In this document: positions 20,566-32,279 of the stretch, piece after piece
How the letters are laid out: each line of letters opens with the position of its first letter
Numbering within the stretch: the stretch's first letter is position 1
NCBI GenBank assembly: GCA_012656075.1
Contig: JAAKBF010000086.1
Coordinates: 1 to 64,000, forward strand
Direction of reading: 5' to 3'
Origin: Phytophthora hibernalis
Lineage: Eukaryota; Oomycota; Peronosporomycetes; Peronosporales; Peronosporaceae
Length of the DNA stretch: 64,000 nucleotides
The notes under the pieces: model-generated
What the model was told of the DNA's origin: nothing
Databases searched by the model: none
Seen by the model: the letters and a program-made list of their open reading frames with translations, nothing else
Translations under genes and position numbers: made by a program

Positions 20566-21602
20566 TGTGGTGTAGCGGGATCAGCCAAAATCTTGTTAAG
20601 GCCAGATCCGACTTCCCACCGCGCCCAGACACCAACTAACGGAGGGGATCCCCGATGATCCGTGTTCTGCTGAACATGGTCTCACCTTGTGTACCCGTTG
20701 GTGGGCTGGATCTGCTTCTCGGGACTCCGAAGAGTGCAGTGACAAGAAGTCTTGGACGTCCTGGCGGGACGCGGGGCGGGGTGGAGTAGCGCGGAAGTCT
20801 TCACGCTACAGCCGAGTATATGGCTCGATCGGGTGTCGTGGAGAGTCGATCGAGAGCTTGGGCTTGATCCGAAGCCTGGGGATGCCTTGTGGGGCGTTGT
20901 TTTCCTTTTCCTTTCCTTTGGGTGCTTGCCGCTTCCAATAGCGGGACTTGAGTTGACGAGAGTTTGACGATCGACGGCCAAGCAGTAATCCAGTCGATCG
21001 AGGTATGCACTAGAACGATAGAGACTTAGGCGTAGGAAGGTCGGCCAATGTGTTATCCGATCCTTACGCTACAACACTAGATCTACTAACGCTAGTATGC
21101 AAACACCTTATGGGACCAATGTTCTTCCCGTCTGGAAGGCACTTGCGATGTTCAATGCAAATTCAAGTCTCATTTATGGTTATGTCTATCTCAGCCAAAC
21201 ACTTAGTCTGAACTCCACTAAACAACCGCTAGATGCCTTGCGTGTCACCTGCCGCCGCTCTTACCCATCCTTCCCGTGCCTTCGTACACTCGTCGATGTC
21301 GTCTTCGCCCGATCTTGAAAGACAGCTGGTCGATCGAGGTACGATCAGCTGACTCAGCGATCGAGCCACGAACGTCAATCGGGAGATTCCGACGCACCGA
21401 TCGAGGTCGATCTGAACTCATCTGCAGTACCATCTTCTTTATCTCACTTGATCTCGCCCCTTCGACATCAACCCATGACGTCGACGCCTAGTCCCCGTGA
21501 GACACCCAAGCTTCTCTGGCGGAATCGGGGATCGAGCTTTTCTCATCTTTGACCCGTCTTTCTCGTAGCCGGTCCGCCATTCTTATTAGGCGCTTCGCCA
21601 CA
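20566..21602 (-). repeat. Gypsy 5' LTR
   Basis: 1,037-bp partner of 8068-9105. It should carry the element's own promoter for gag-pol on the minus strand, although I did not find a strong oomycete core promoter in it. Confidence 0.95.
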
Positions 21603-21844
21603 TTTACATTCTACATATTATCAACTCCCATTAATCCAATTTTAATCACACTAACCACATCCACTTAACCTTCCACCTTCACACCTACTGCACTCCTATT
21701 TACACTTTCCACATACTCACTCTCCGCAACTACTCTACATCAACACACTCCTCTCCTGTCTATATGATACCTATTATCTACTCACATACAACTTCCATCT
21801 TCCCTCACACTATATTTTTCACATATATTCCTTTACATCCTCAA
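21603..21844. repeat. G-depleted satellite, continuation
   Basis: The same nearly G-free + strand composition and the landmark GCAACTACTCTACATCAACA near 21728 as in 5156-8067. It directly follows the gypsy target duplication, so it is the other half of the interrupted array. Confidence 0.75.
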
Positions 21845-24800
21845 CCCCTCTAGCCCGAGCTTTTATTCTGTATCCTACAGAGTAAGCAATAACCTTGATT
21901 AAATTATACCTCGAAACCTGCGAGAATTATGCTGTTGTAAGCCCCTTCGCTCACAATGATTCAGAACCGGGCATATTTGGCACAAAGACGCAACAAAAGT
22001 GGCCAGAGCATCGACAATGTATACGCCATCTGCGAGAATAGAGATATTCTATTGGCTCCCAGAAGGATAGAGCACGGTCAAAACCTACCACCAAGAAATA
22101 CCCCGCATTTTCGTTATGACTACCTGCCTTACTTGACCACTAGACGTCATCCAACCATCCTAGTCGCCAACAGGAGACCCCAACCGCGGATCGCGCGCAG
22201 AGGAAGAATCTGCCCAGTTCCTATCTAACGGTTTAGTGAGGAGGAGCTGGGCAATTTCTTCTCTGCGCGCGAGTCCAGACGCCAAGATAAGTGTAATCGG
22301 CCCTTTATTGTGCTTAGTCCTCCTCCTCGCTTTCTCTCTTACGTTTACGGAATCTTATCTACTTCTTTAGGCTAGGCGGCATGCTCTTGCCGTCACCCCA
22401 CGTGTCGTGCCAGATCTGCGAACATGTGAGCGTGTTACCGCTCTCCTCCCGCCGCACCTGACGGGAGAGAGGCACACGACCTCCAAATGCATCACTGCAC
22501 TGCGCACAGAAGAAGCTCGTTTTGTATGACTTGGTCTTGCTATCAGTAAACGCGGAGCACACCTTGCACAAATAATGTCTGCGTTTGTGTTGCTTGGAGG
22601 AAGAGTAGAAGTCGTCTATGTTGACTAGCGTGTGCTGCTGTCGAGGTATCGGCACCGCCACCAAGTCTTCGGCGTTGGGATGGGTCTCGAAGTATATTGT
22701 CCGTAGCGCCAACAACTGAACGTGCAAGCGGCGCAAGTACTCAGTGTGCATAGGTGTCTTTTCTCCTTTCTCCTTGAGAGTAATGCAATGAATGATGTAT
22801 CCATTGACAACAGCCATGTCTACCAGACATAGGAATAGCTGCTTGTAGTATATGCGCAGCGTGATGCATTTTTGGCTGTAGCGTTACCATTAGATCAACA
22901 TACATTATTCTGTAGAATCCAGAACAGCGAATCTTACCTCGAACAATATGCGGTCTCAGCGCAACACGTCAAGTAGAACTTGGTGCCGTACTTGCTGGGC
23001 TTGTCCGGCATGAAGACGCGCATAGGATTGAACTTACTGCGGTTTGGCATCATTCCTTCGTCAAAGGGTATCACCTTCCCGAGCGGATAGCCACGGCGAA
23101 ACGATTTCTCGAGGCTTGCAACAGCGGACGAACCTTCTAAGCCTTGTCGGTGTGTGCCCCACCGTCCTCGTTGTTGTTGAAGTGAAGAAACTTCATGATC
23201 GCCTCAAAGCGATCGCGCTTCATGAAGCGTGAGAACGTTCCACGCGGTATTGCGCCATCCTCCTCGGTACACCAGTGGTTGGCGAGGTCATCTCGAACCG
23301 GAGCTATTGCTCTAGAAAAGAGCAAGTCAACAACGTGCACGATTTCGTGAGCCCGAATCGCCTTGAACTTGTTCAAGCCTTCTTCAATATCCTCCAAGCT
23401 GGGAACACTTATACGCGGATCATTAGCTTGTCGCGCAAGTAGCTTATCGCGCCTAGCGGTAGCAATGGCGGTGAGTTTCTGAGTCCGGTAGCGGTTTGTC
23501 TCCTCGGCAATACGAATCCACAGCTCTTTTGGCAAGAAGTAGAAGAACATAGCCAACGGAGAGTTCAGCGTACGCAACCGCGGATCGCGTGGGGCCGCAT
23601 TGGCCGTCGTAATAGTCCGTTGCTGCGTCAACTTGGAGACTCGCTTCATTGGCACAAACACACATAATACAGAATTAGTCAAGTTACAATGCACATTATT
23701 CTGTACAATCCGGCTTACCGCTGTGCTCTTCATCATAGGTAACCCACCCAGACTCAGTGATTTCCCGGAGATCGTCGTCGGTCAAGTCAAAAATCCCAGT
23801 ATCGGGATCATCGTCATTCAATGGCACATCCGCTAAGTCATCTACTCCTTCTACGAGCGGAGGTTCCGCCATATTGTCGGCCATCACGTCTTCATCGTCC
23901 GCATCTGAATCGGAATCGCTCCAATCTGCAGTCGCCACTAAGTTCACATCGTCATCGGCTGTTGGACCAAACAAGGTTTCCTTCCGCAGACCCTCCATGA
24001 ATTTATCACCATCAAACACTTCCAAATCGACGCGATCTTCACTGAAGTTGGGCTCGTCGGTCTCACTTTTGCTTCTTCAGCATCAGTCACGCTCTCCCTT
24101 GGCTCATATTCTGTATCATCCGGCATAGCGTCACCCGTAACATCTTCTTGCTCTGTATCATCCGCTATAATCCCTTGCACGGTCGTAGCATCATCCACCA
24201 CCGTTGCAGCCTAGTAGTCTGAACACGGACGGCAGCTGAACTTGTTTCTCCTGTCACAGCTGGAGTCGCAGAACTTGGCTTTTCCGTAGTGCACGCTGAG
24301 ACTTGTTTGCGCGGCGGCATCTGGCCAACCGCTGCGTACGACGCGAGTTTGCCAACTGGAGCGCGCGCAGAGGAGCCCACATTGAACACACTTGGTGCTG
24401 GTAGATTGAGACGGCCGGACTGACGACCGAAGGCCATTGGTTCAGCCTCGCCTACCAAGATAACACCATCGTTAGATAATAAAAATATATAATGTAGCGT
24501 GGCCACTCACCTTCATAGAAGTCAATTCCACGCCTTGATTCGTCCAGGTGACCCTTGATTCCGGGCTTCACGTACCGATGGTCCGTAGCCGTGCCGGTAG
24601 GCTTGCGGGGCTTCCAGCCTTCCTCGCATAGCTCACGCCACAGCTGCTTGAACGTCTTCTCTCGGGGCTGTTCATCTTTCCAAATGAGGGAATGAGGGCG
24701 AGCCAGTAGATGACACGCGGATGATTTGGGCTTCTGCTTGAATTTTCAAACCTGTTTGAGACTTATATTCGTCTTTGCAACAGAAGATTCCCCGTCTATC

Positions 24801-24950
24801 TACCCATCGCCCATCCGAGAGAAAGGATCGGCTAAACCTCACCCATACAAAAATCTATATGCGACGTTGGAGGTTGCAGCCAAGTTTGCTGGATATTAAA
24901 TCCTGTAAAAACGCTTATTCTGTAGGATACAGAATACCGGGCTAGAAGGG
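21845..24950 (-). mobile_element. PiggyBac element 1
   Basis: Terminal inverted repeats CCCCTCTAGCCCG (left) and CCCTTCTAGCCCG (right, minus strand) are each followed by a palindrome of TATTCTGTA and its complement spaced by TCC. The right end is followed by TTAA (24951-24954). The left end is preceded by TCAA, a decayed TTAA. TTAA duplication and CCYT ends define piggyBac. It lies in the G-depleted satellite, which resumes on both sides. Confidence 0.9.
22359..24740 (-). pseudogene. PiggyBac-1 transposase, internally deleted
   Basis: Minus-strand exons give an N-terminal region (LWRELCEEGWKPRKPTG), an acidic linker, the DDE_Tnp_1_7 start (FFYFLPKELWIRIAEETNRY, PRGTFSRFMKRDRFEAIMKF) and the first catalytic Asp in VIPFDEGMMPNRSK. 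After TCCAETAYCS the sequence jumps through a 62-bp intron (22876-22937) straight to LRIYYKQLFLCLVDMAVVNG and the Cys-rich end (YLCKVCSAFTDSK, FFCAQCSDAFGG). The segment with the second and third catalytic Asp is gone. Other breaks: a frame change near 24050. Catalytically dead. Confidence 0.85.
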
Positions 24951-24954
24951 TTAA

Positions 24955-25026
24955 CATCCCCTTCTTCTTTTCATTTATTATCCATCCCCATACACCGTAA
25001 ACACAACGTTGCTCCCTTGCAATTAG
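24955..25026. repeat. G-depleted satellite remnant
   Basis: Short pyrimidine-rich stretch after the piggyBac TTAA (CATCCCCTTCTTCTTTTCAT...), compositionally the same as the array interrupted by the element. It changes at about 25027 into a different tandem repeat. Confidence 0.55.
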
Positions 25027-25650
25027 TGGTACCATCGTACGGGTAATGTGTGCATGTATGGTGTCCCGAGATTTTAAGTGCCGTCCAATTGGTATACACC
25101 TTTAACCGTCTTTAGCCGTGATTAGCCGTCCTTGGCCGGAAATGACCCCAATCTGCGTTGTTTCATATGGCAAAGAAGTTGTAGTGTGCCTGTTTATACC
25201 ATATCAAGTGGTACCATCGTACGGGTAATGTGTGAATGCATGGTGCCCCAAGGTTTTAGCGTCGTCTGATTGGTATACACATTTAACCGTGCTTAGCCGT
25301 GCTTAGTCGTTCTTAGCCGGAAATGACCCCAATCTCTGTTTTTGCATATGACAAAGAAGTTGTAGTGTGCCGGATTGTCGAGTGAGGGGGCAATTCCTGG
25401 ATTTAGTATTGCAGCCTTGAGCGCGCACCACTGCGTCTAGACAGACTATGAGTATGTGGTGGAAGTGTCCGGGGCGTGGGGCATGAGGGGGCGTGGGGGA
25501 CCGACGCTTGTGGGGATGGATGTCAATGAGTGCGCTTGCGAGTGAGTGAGTGGGTGGGTGAGTGAGTGGGTGGGTGGGTGAGTGGTTTACTATGAGAAAG
25601 ACGTTGTAGTGTGCCTGTTTATATCACATAAAGGGGTACCATCGTACGGG
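25027..25650. repeat. 182-bp tandem repeat with partial third copy
   Basis: GGTACCATCGTACGGGTAAT recurs at 25028 and 25210 (period 182 bp), with a partial third copy at 25635. Each unit includes GGTATACAC, several TTAGCCGT words and GGCCGGAAATGACCCCAATC or close, then AAGAAGTTGTAGTGTGCC. A G-rich (GTGAGTGG)-type minisatellite at about 25538-25585 separates copy two from the partial copy. No coding potential recognised. Confidence 0.8.
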
Positions 25651-26322
25651 GAATGGGAGAGAACATAGTAGCGTCCACTACATCAAGCGTGGTTCCTACG
25701 GATATCCTCGATGACGACTGATATGAAACATAATCGGTGCAGTTGATAAGATTGGCGTTCCTTTTTTCAATCTAAAATTCAAGTTTAAGCTTTCTCTAAC
25801 ATGCTTGATATCACGTCGTAGGGGTAAAGTTGTGTTTTTTGGCTGGTCTTCTAGAAAATGCGATTTATCGACAACTACTGAGAGATCGCAGCCGAACCTC
25901 GTGATCCCTTGTACGGTGGGTAGGCCCAGGTTTCCTGGCCGGCGGTTAACCCCTGCGCCCAAGCCGAAAATCGGCCTTTTCAAATTTCTTGACAAGTTGT
26001 AAGATACTGCATGTTAAAGACAGTGAACACTTAGTTTTACTATAGTCTCGTATAAGTACAGGTACGTTTTCTGCAAAACGCGACATTCGAGCTCTGCAAA
26101 TCCTATTCCATGTTGTACATACAGCATCAAAGAGCCCATCATGCTGTATAATACACCCTGATATCGATTTAGACAGGGAATAGCTGTGCACTTTTATCAA
26201 GAGACCGGACGGGGGCGGATAGAGACAATGACCAAGTGTGTGAAATCAATGGACAAGATTGAATTCTCTCTCAATACATTGATTGCTCCCTTACTTGCAC
26301 AAGACCAGCACACTATCGTCAC
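25651..26322. other. Gene-free stretch
   Basis: No recognisable gene. It contains TTAACCCCTGCGCCC at 25948 with an adjacent hairpin (GCCGAAAATCGGC), which could be a piggyBac-type end, and an ATGTTGTACATACAGCAT palindrome-like word at about 26114 resembling the intron motifs of the next gene. Confidence 0.4.
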
Positions 26323-29300
26323 CTAGTCCGCCCCACGCGCGGCTTCCTCCTCCTCACCCGTGGCTCCCTCCTCCTCGTTCTCGGCTTCTTCCTCGTTGTC
26401 CTCGGCTTCCTCTTCGTCAGTCGCTACGTCGTTGCCGCTATCTTCGCCCCGACGCTTGCGTTTGCGTGCTGATTTCGCACCACCACTACTTCCTACTTCT
26501 CGACTTTGAATGTCGCGGCCAGATCGCGCACGCGGCCGCTTCGCTCCACTTTCCCACCGGAAGTGCCATATCTGGAAACACGTCATCGAGTTGCCCATGT
26601 AGTGGGGCCACACTTTGTTGCTCAGATACGTCCTGGTGTAGGTCAGAAACAACGTCGCTAGATTAGCGCATATATCGACTGCAAATGCTAAAACGAGTAT
26701 GTACCGAGCCTTTTCGACTTGCTGCATGCATTGCAGTAGTACTTGGTTGCGCGGCGCTCACCAACACGACGCTTTAGAATTGAACATACCTTGCACTGGC
26801 GTTGTCGACGTTTTCGCACGTCGTTTACTTCTTGATACTCGGGACATTCTTGTGGCTCGTGGTCCTTTGGTAGTGGGGGCAGCACTTCTCCTGTCTGTGT
26901 CTGCTGTGTGGAGGCCTACAATCACATTCAGAAAAAGTTAGATGAGTTTTACAAAATCCAATTCACCATACATCACGTGGCCGATACAACATCTATCTGC
27001 ACGCACAGGCCACACAGCTGCATACAGCATGTGATCCATACAGCATGCATAGGCCGCACAGCCGAATGCAGACCACACAGCTGCATACAACATGTGATCC
27101 ATACAGCATGTATCTGTACGCACAGGCCACACAGGCGCATACAACATGTCGCTGGTATAACATGAAGAACTTACACGATCGGAGAAATCTTGTTCCCGTA
27201 GCTCCAGCAACTCGGTATGCAGCTCCATCATGAATTCTGCATGCGTCACGGGCCTCTGAGAACTTCTGTTTTGAGCATCCCTGAACACAATGTAGGCGTT
27301 CACTATAGCCAGATCTACAAGTCCCATGAAGATGGACTTGTAGTATTTCTTGCACCATGTCTGCATTTGGAGCGAGTATCGCTGGAGTCGAACCTGGTCA
27401 TGAATGTCGACCCCACCCATCCAGCGATGATAGTCGCGGACCATCGCTGGACAAGGGATAGCCTGCCGAACGCCTCTGTTGCCGCGCGTGCGCCTCTCTG
27501 TTCACATACATAACATTATCGTTAGTTTACCTTGTAACTGCTATAAATATACACTACCACGTACGGCAGCTTTCCATCGCTCGGCTAGACCCTGTACCGA
27601 GAAACTGCACAGGTTTTCTGTCCCACCAGACCAACCCAGTCATTTTAGGGCGGTTTTTCGCCACAGCCATTCTTGTCGTTTCGTGAGGCGTTCGTTTCGG
27701 GCGGTCGCGATTCTTCTCGACAATTTGCAAAGGGTAACCGACCCTGTCTCCCATGATAGTACCAATACTATAGACGTTTCGATGTAGCAGCTGGAAAGCA
27801 AGCTGCACTGAAGTGTAAAACCAATCAGTCACCACGAGGTGATAGACTTCGTCTTGGGGGCGCGGAAGTATGGCTTCTAGGTTGCGGATTACCGCAGAAG
27901 GACCAGTATTGGGGTCGGCAGACTGCTGACTTTCAGGTACGTTTCCCACCTCTTCGATTTGTTGTGTCTTGCCACAGTACGCCTCAAGTCTACATGTTGA
28001 CAGATACATGGATACAAGCATTAAGTCAGATACAACATGTTTGACTTAGCCAAAAACGCGAGTTCCGAAGAACTTGCGTATACATACCTCATGCAGTATG
28101 CAGTGTCTGCGCAGCATGTCAGGAACAACTTCGTGCCCCATTTGTGCGGTTTCGCCTTGAGGTACTGCCGTGTGGAGTTGTTGCGGTTCCTCGAAGGCAG
28201 AATACCTTCGTCGAACGAAATCACTGGCGGGGTTTTGTATCCCATTGGAAACGTATGTTGTAGAGTTTCGATAATGGATCTCACTTTCCATGCGCGGTCC
28301 GTAGAAGCGCGAACATCTGCGTTGTTGGTAAAATGGAGGTTTGCCATTATATGCTCAAAGCGGTGGTGAGCTATGAAGTCACTGAAGGTCCCGCGCGGCA
28401 TCGCTCCTTTTGCTGTCGTTCTCCAGTGATCACGAAATCTGCGCCGATGCGGATTCAACATCCGAGCCATTAGAAGACCCAGTACAGTCATAATTTCATG
28501 GGGCTCGATGTCGGTCTTTTTAGCCTCACGATGCAAAATAAACCACTCCTTCGATTGTTTGCCAGGTGCCTTCTGTTTTTAAACCTGTCATCTACTCGTG
28601 CTGTCAGATTCTGCAGGAAGTAGCGGTTCGACTCCTCTGTCACATTCTTCCACAAACGTTTTGGCATGAAGAAAAAGAACGGCTTCAAAGGCGACCCGGC
28701 CAAAGCAAGAAGCTCGTCTGTAGGTCCGTAGTCTCCAGCATACAGCCCAGGGTAACGTTGATCAGGCGGAAACTCTTTGGCGTCTACATAACGCAAAATA
28801 CAACATTGGACATGTTTGAACATGTTGTATGCTACAACATCATGGTACAACATCATCACGCAACCTTACCAAACATTTAACCCTCCGCGCGCATGTTCAC
28901 CATGTTCTCGTCGTCCTTGGCAAAGTCGACCATCAACGATTTTTCCAGAACATCCCACTGATGCGCCGACGGAGCAGCGCCAACATCTTCGCCAATTTGG
29001 CCAACAGTACCACCCTCTTCGGCAGTGTCTGTAGTAATCGGGTCACTTTCTGCAGCTTCAACCTCCTCACTTTCACTGCCAACCTCATCCTCAACCCTTC
29101 CTCGCCGGATTCTTCTGCAGCACGCCTTGAGCGCTCCAACTCCTCGTCGTCGTCATAGAAGCAGATCTCCGTCTCAGTTTCGTCACAGTCCGAGTCGAGT
29201 ACTTCGAAATCCTGGGGTCTGATCCTTCGTCAGCGAAGTCTACAGGAGGTGCAGATTCAACGGAAACGGGCGCATGCGGAGAGGATCTGTCTCAAAATAT

Positions 29301-30306
29301 ATCAAACAAGTTAGTGCCCTATAAATATAAAATGCACAGCTCTTACTTTACGATTGTACCTGGAACGCTCCAATAGAGAATCAGCAGAATCCGGCGTGGG
29401 TGTAGGCCCCGGTGCAGTAGCTTGTCTTGGCGTCAACGGGGACCCCAACGGAGACGGATCTGGAGACTTGGAACTGTTCGCGTATCAAAGATACGAGTTA
29501 GAAATCGAGAGCTCAGTATCAATAAACACACTGGATGTAGTAACATGTTGAAATGTACAACATTATAAGATGTTGTACACAGGCTGGACTTGGCATGATG
29601 TTGTACATACCTGCATGAAGGACATCGACAATTGTGAGTACATGTAGTTGGATAGAACATGTATCATGTCGTACCTTGTCAGTGATGGAAAGCGGTGCTG
29701 GTGATTCCGCGGCTACACCTTGATCGGGTAGTAGACTTCTTGCGCTTTGGCGTCACAGCTTTACTGGAATTTGTTGCACGTTTCTTCGTAGTAGCTTACG
29801 CAGTTCTCTTCATCTTCTTTCTCGCAACTTCAGGCGCAGCCGCACCGCTTCTTGTGCAACTACAGCGGCAGCACATCGATTCTCCGCAGCCTTCTTCTTC
29901 TTCTCCTTAGCTACACGAGCAGCACTTGGTTTTCTTGATTTTTTTGCTTCTCTGTCCCTGCATCACATCCACCATGAGTAAGGCGTAAGTCCTTGCTGTA
30001 TCCGACAACATGAAACATGCATACCTTCGACATTCCCCCTTGAGGCTTGCTGCTCTTCGGTCTGGTGACACGCTTCGCCTTCTTCTTCATCACCGTCGAT
30101 GCCACCTTCTCCTCTTCACTGAATTCATCCATCTCGTCCGCTTCGTCATCGTCTTCGCCTTCCATTTCGTCGGGATCGTAGTCGCTGTCGTCGTACTTGG
30201 CCTTCCTCTCGACCGTCGCTTTCTTCCCGGAGCCAGCGGCGGTCTTTACATCAATATGCAGTGATTTTAACCATACATTTCTGATCCCTGCGGACAAATC
30301 AGCCAT
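26323..30306 (-). pseudogene. PiggyBac-2 transposase gene, multi-exon
   Basis: Start ATG 30306 (MADLSAGIRNVWLKSLHIDV) leads to an acidic N-terminus. The DDE_Tnp_1_7 core follows: FFFFMPKRLWKNVTEESNRY, HWRTTAKGAMPRGTFSDFIA. All three piggyBac catalytic Asp are present: VISFDEGILPSRN (28200), LVVTDWFYTSVQLAF (27830) and WMGGVDIHDQVRLQRYS (27410). A Cys motif CKVCSILKRR...YYCNACSK and a Glu-rich acidic tail end it. Introns 27989-28087 and 26916-27174 join in frame; others are likely near 28795-28868 and 29930-30025. Some junctions need frame changes, so I call it a probable pseudogene, though annotation as an active gene is possible. Confidence 0.75.
26960..27165. repeat. Minisatellite inside piggyBac-2 intron
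   Basis: Repeats of ACACAGCTGCATACARCATG and GATCCATACAGCATG-like words (about 55 bp per unit, at least three units) fill the 259-bp intron 26916-27174, making it far longer than neighbouring introns. Confidence 0.75.
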
Positions 30307-30419
30307 ACAGTTTGCAATAGCTGAAATGATTCGGGCTAAGGAGTTCGCGCCTAATGGTACATTGTTTCATCAATTGCTGCATCAAAACTATTCAAATTCA
30401 ATCAAATTTGACGGATTTT

Positions 30420-31250
30420 GCAAACTACGCTTCAGCTTCCAGCCGGAGTCGGCTAGTCAGAACTTCAACGCATCTTTCCCAGCTTAAGATCGAGATGACG
30501 ACTAAAGCATCACAGTGACACATCTTTTGTCACCCTTTCGGCTCAGTGTACGCGTTGCTACGAGTACTAGCAGTCCTTCAACAGCAATGCGTGCTCCCGA
30601 TGTGTATGTTTAACGTTTGCCAATCAATCATATACTGAAGCCCGAAACGGCAGTATGCATATAGTACTTCGAATTATTTACAAACACGAGTTTGGCGAAA
30701 ACAGAAGTCCATTGTACCTCAGCATTCCCGCAAGCTACGACCAGTCTGTTCCCTCCCGTTCGGTATGCTTCATCTCATTCACTCTTGGTGCGGGCACGTT
30801 CGACCGTACACTCCACCAGCGTCAGCTGACCAGAACTTCAACGTATCTTGCCACGGTATGATGGCTCGAGGTGCTAGATACAGCATCACCGTGATTCATC
30901 TTCAGTCGCTCTTTCTGCAAAATGCCTGTGCTTCTACGAGTACCAGCGTGACTTCATAACAAATGCGTGTGCTGCTCGCACGGCTAAACGATGCTTGCCT
31001 ACTAAACCTCTTGTGATAGATAAAACAACAAGCTACGTATACAACATTGCATCATCTCTATTCACATGCGCTTGGTGAATATCGTCATCCCAATTCGTCG
31101 CCCGCTGTAGCTCGGCCTTCCTGCATGACTGCATCGGACGGTTCCCTCCACGTTCGATAAACGCCATATCTGTGCTGCGCAGCTGCAAGCAGCTCTCGCG
31201 CCTTTCGCTCTCGAAGCAAATGATTCAACAGATTTTTCAACAGATTTCAG
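30420..31250. repeat. Degenerate tandem duplication
   Basis: Two diverged copies at about 30440-30620 and 30810-30990 share CAGAACTTCAACG, AGCATCAC, CTTCTACGAGTAC/GCTACGAGTACTAGC and AATGCGTG words. A preceding block with GTTCCCTCCCGTTCG at about 30747 recurs near 31140 (GTTCCCTCCACGTTCG). The period is about 370-390 bp. No gene recognised. Confidence 0.5.
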
Positions 31251-31609
31251 CGAAGGCAACCCTTCGTACGTCGGGCATCTATTTCAACAAGACCACACAT
31301 CGTGCAGTCACATGCGTGGCTATCGTGAAAGAAGCCATAGTTTTCTTGCATGCTAAATACACAAGGCAACGTACACGTACATGTTATTTGAGTGTGGTAG
31401 CAACAGGGTGGAATAGCTACAGCGAGGACTTCATCAAGGTTGAGCAATGCTATCACTGGTTTGACCGACAGCGTTGCTCAACCGAGAACTTCATTAGAGC
31501 AGTCAAGACTTTTCCAAATCAACAAATTCATTCAAATGGACATGCCCACGACTATCTACAACATCAACACTGCAATTTCACCACAGGTCTCCACTGCGCA
31601 GGCACCTCG

Positions 31610-32279
31610 TTAGATGAACGACGCTGTGTGAGCCTTGCCCTCAGCAGGTTTCTTCAGAGTCTCGTGATCAAGTTTAAGCGGCCGCAGTGGGGGAGATACC
31701 AGCCGAACTTTGCAATCGTTAGTCGAATCGTACACGACGCGGCCTTTTGCGACCCCATCGTAGATCCCAATGTATTCTACCTGATGAAACACGAAAATGG
31801 CACCGGCTCATACGCGATGTTGCACATCCTGCCCTTCAACGCTTTATCATCCCAAATAATCACTTCCGAGTACATATTTCTCTCCATTGGCATGTTATAG
31901 CCCACTCCACTTTGACTCGGCTCCACCACCGTGCGTCGGACTGCATCAACACCTGTGAAGCAAGTGCCATCACCACCACTTAGACGCTTCGCGAAAAAAC
32001 AGCATAGCTTGAGCGTCACAACCACATCCGACCCTGGCCGTGTCCTTGAATGAAACCACGAAAATCGGAGACTGCGGAAAAGAAGTTGAGAGCTTCCTCT
32101 TCCTTCTGTTTCAGCACGTCGTTATGAATGGTGTCAAGGAGGTTCATCTTGAAGCCCGGTTTTGGAATAGGTCGTATTGAAAACTGGCGAAGTGTTGTGT
32201 ACTCCGCAAAAGAAGAAATGAAGTCATGGCGGTACAAACTACGTCTGCGTCTTTTCGGTAAGTAGGTCCAGTGCCTCAA
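31610..32279 (-). pseudogene. Unrecognised coding remnant
   Basis: Two minus-strand frames look protein-like. 32016-32279 reads LRQFSIRPIPKPGFKMNLLD and KQKEEEALNFFSAVSDFRGF. 31777-32025 reads RLSGGDGTCFTGVDAVRRTV and MERNMYSEVIIWDDKALKGR. They abut with a frame change near 32020. I recognise no family. A + strand ORF (31172-31900) overlaps the second and is probably a shadow. Confidence 0.25.

Larger units (their letters stand above)
8068..21602 (-). mobile_element. Ty3/gypsy chromovirus with dual RNase H and antisense gene
   Basis: A 13.5-kb element read on the minus strand, with two LTRs of about 1,037 bp (roughly 98% identical by eye) and a perfect 4-bp target duplication TTTA at 8064-8067 and 21603-21606. 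Internal order: primer-binding site, gag with three zinc knuckles, protease, RT, RNase H, second RNase H, integrase, GPY/F plus chromodomain, a gene on the opposite strand, purine tract, 3' LTR. Several frameshifts break gag-pol. It is inserted in the G-depleted satellite. LTR similarity implies a fairly young insertion despite broken frames. Confidence 0.95.

Noticed and set aside
25946..25965. TTAACCCCTGCGCCC as the left end of piggyBac-2
   Set aside because: Plausible TTAA+CCC start, but I found no matching inverted end beyond 30306, so element limits were not called.
31172..31900. 242-residue + strand ORF
   Set aside because: No recognisable motif; composition looks random, and it overlaps protein-like minus-strand text.
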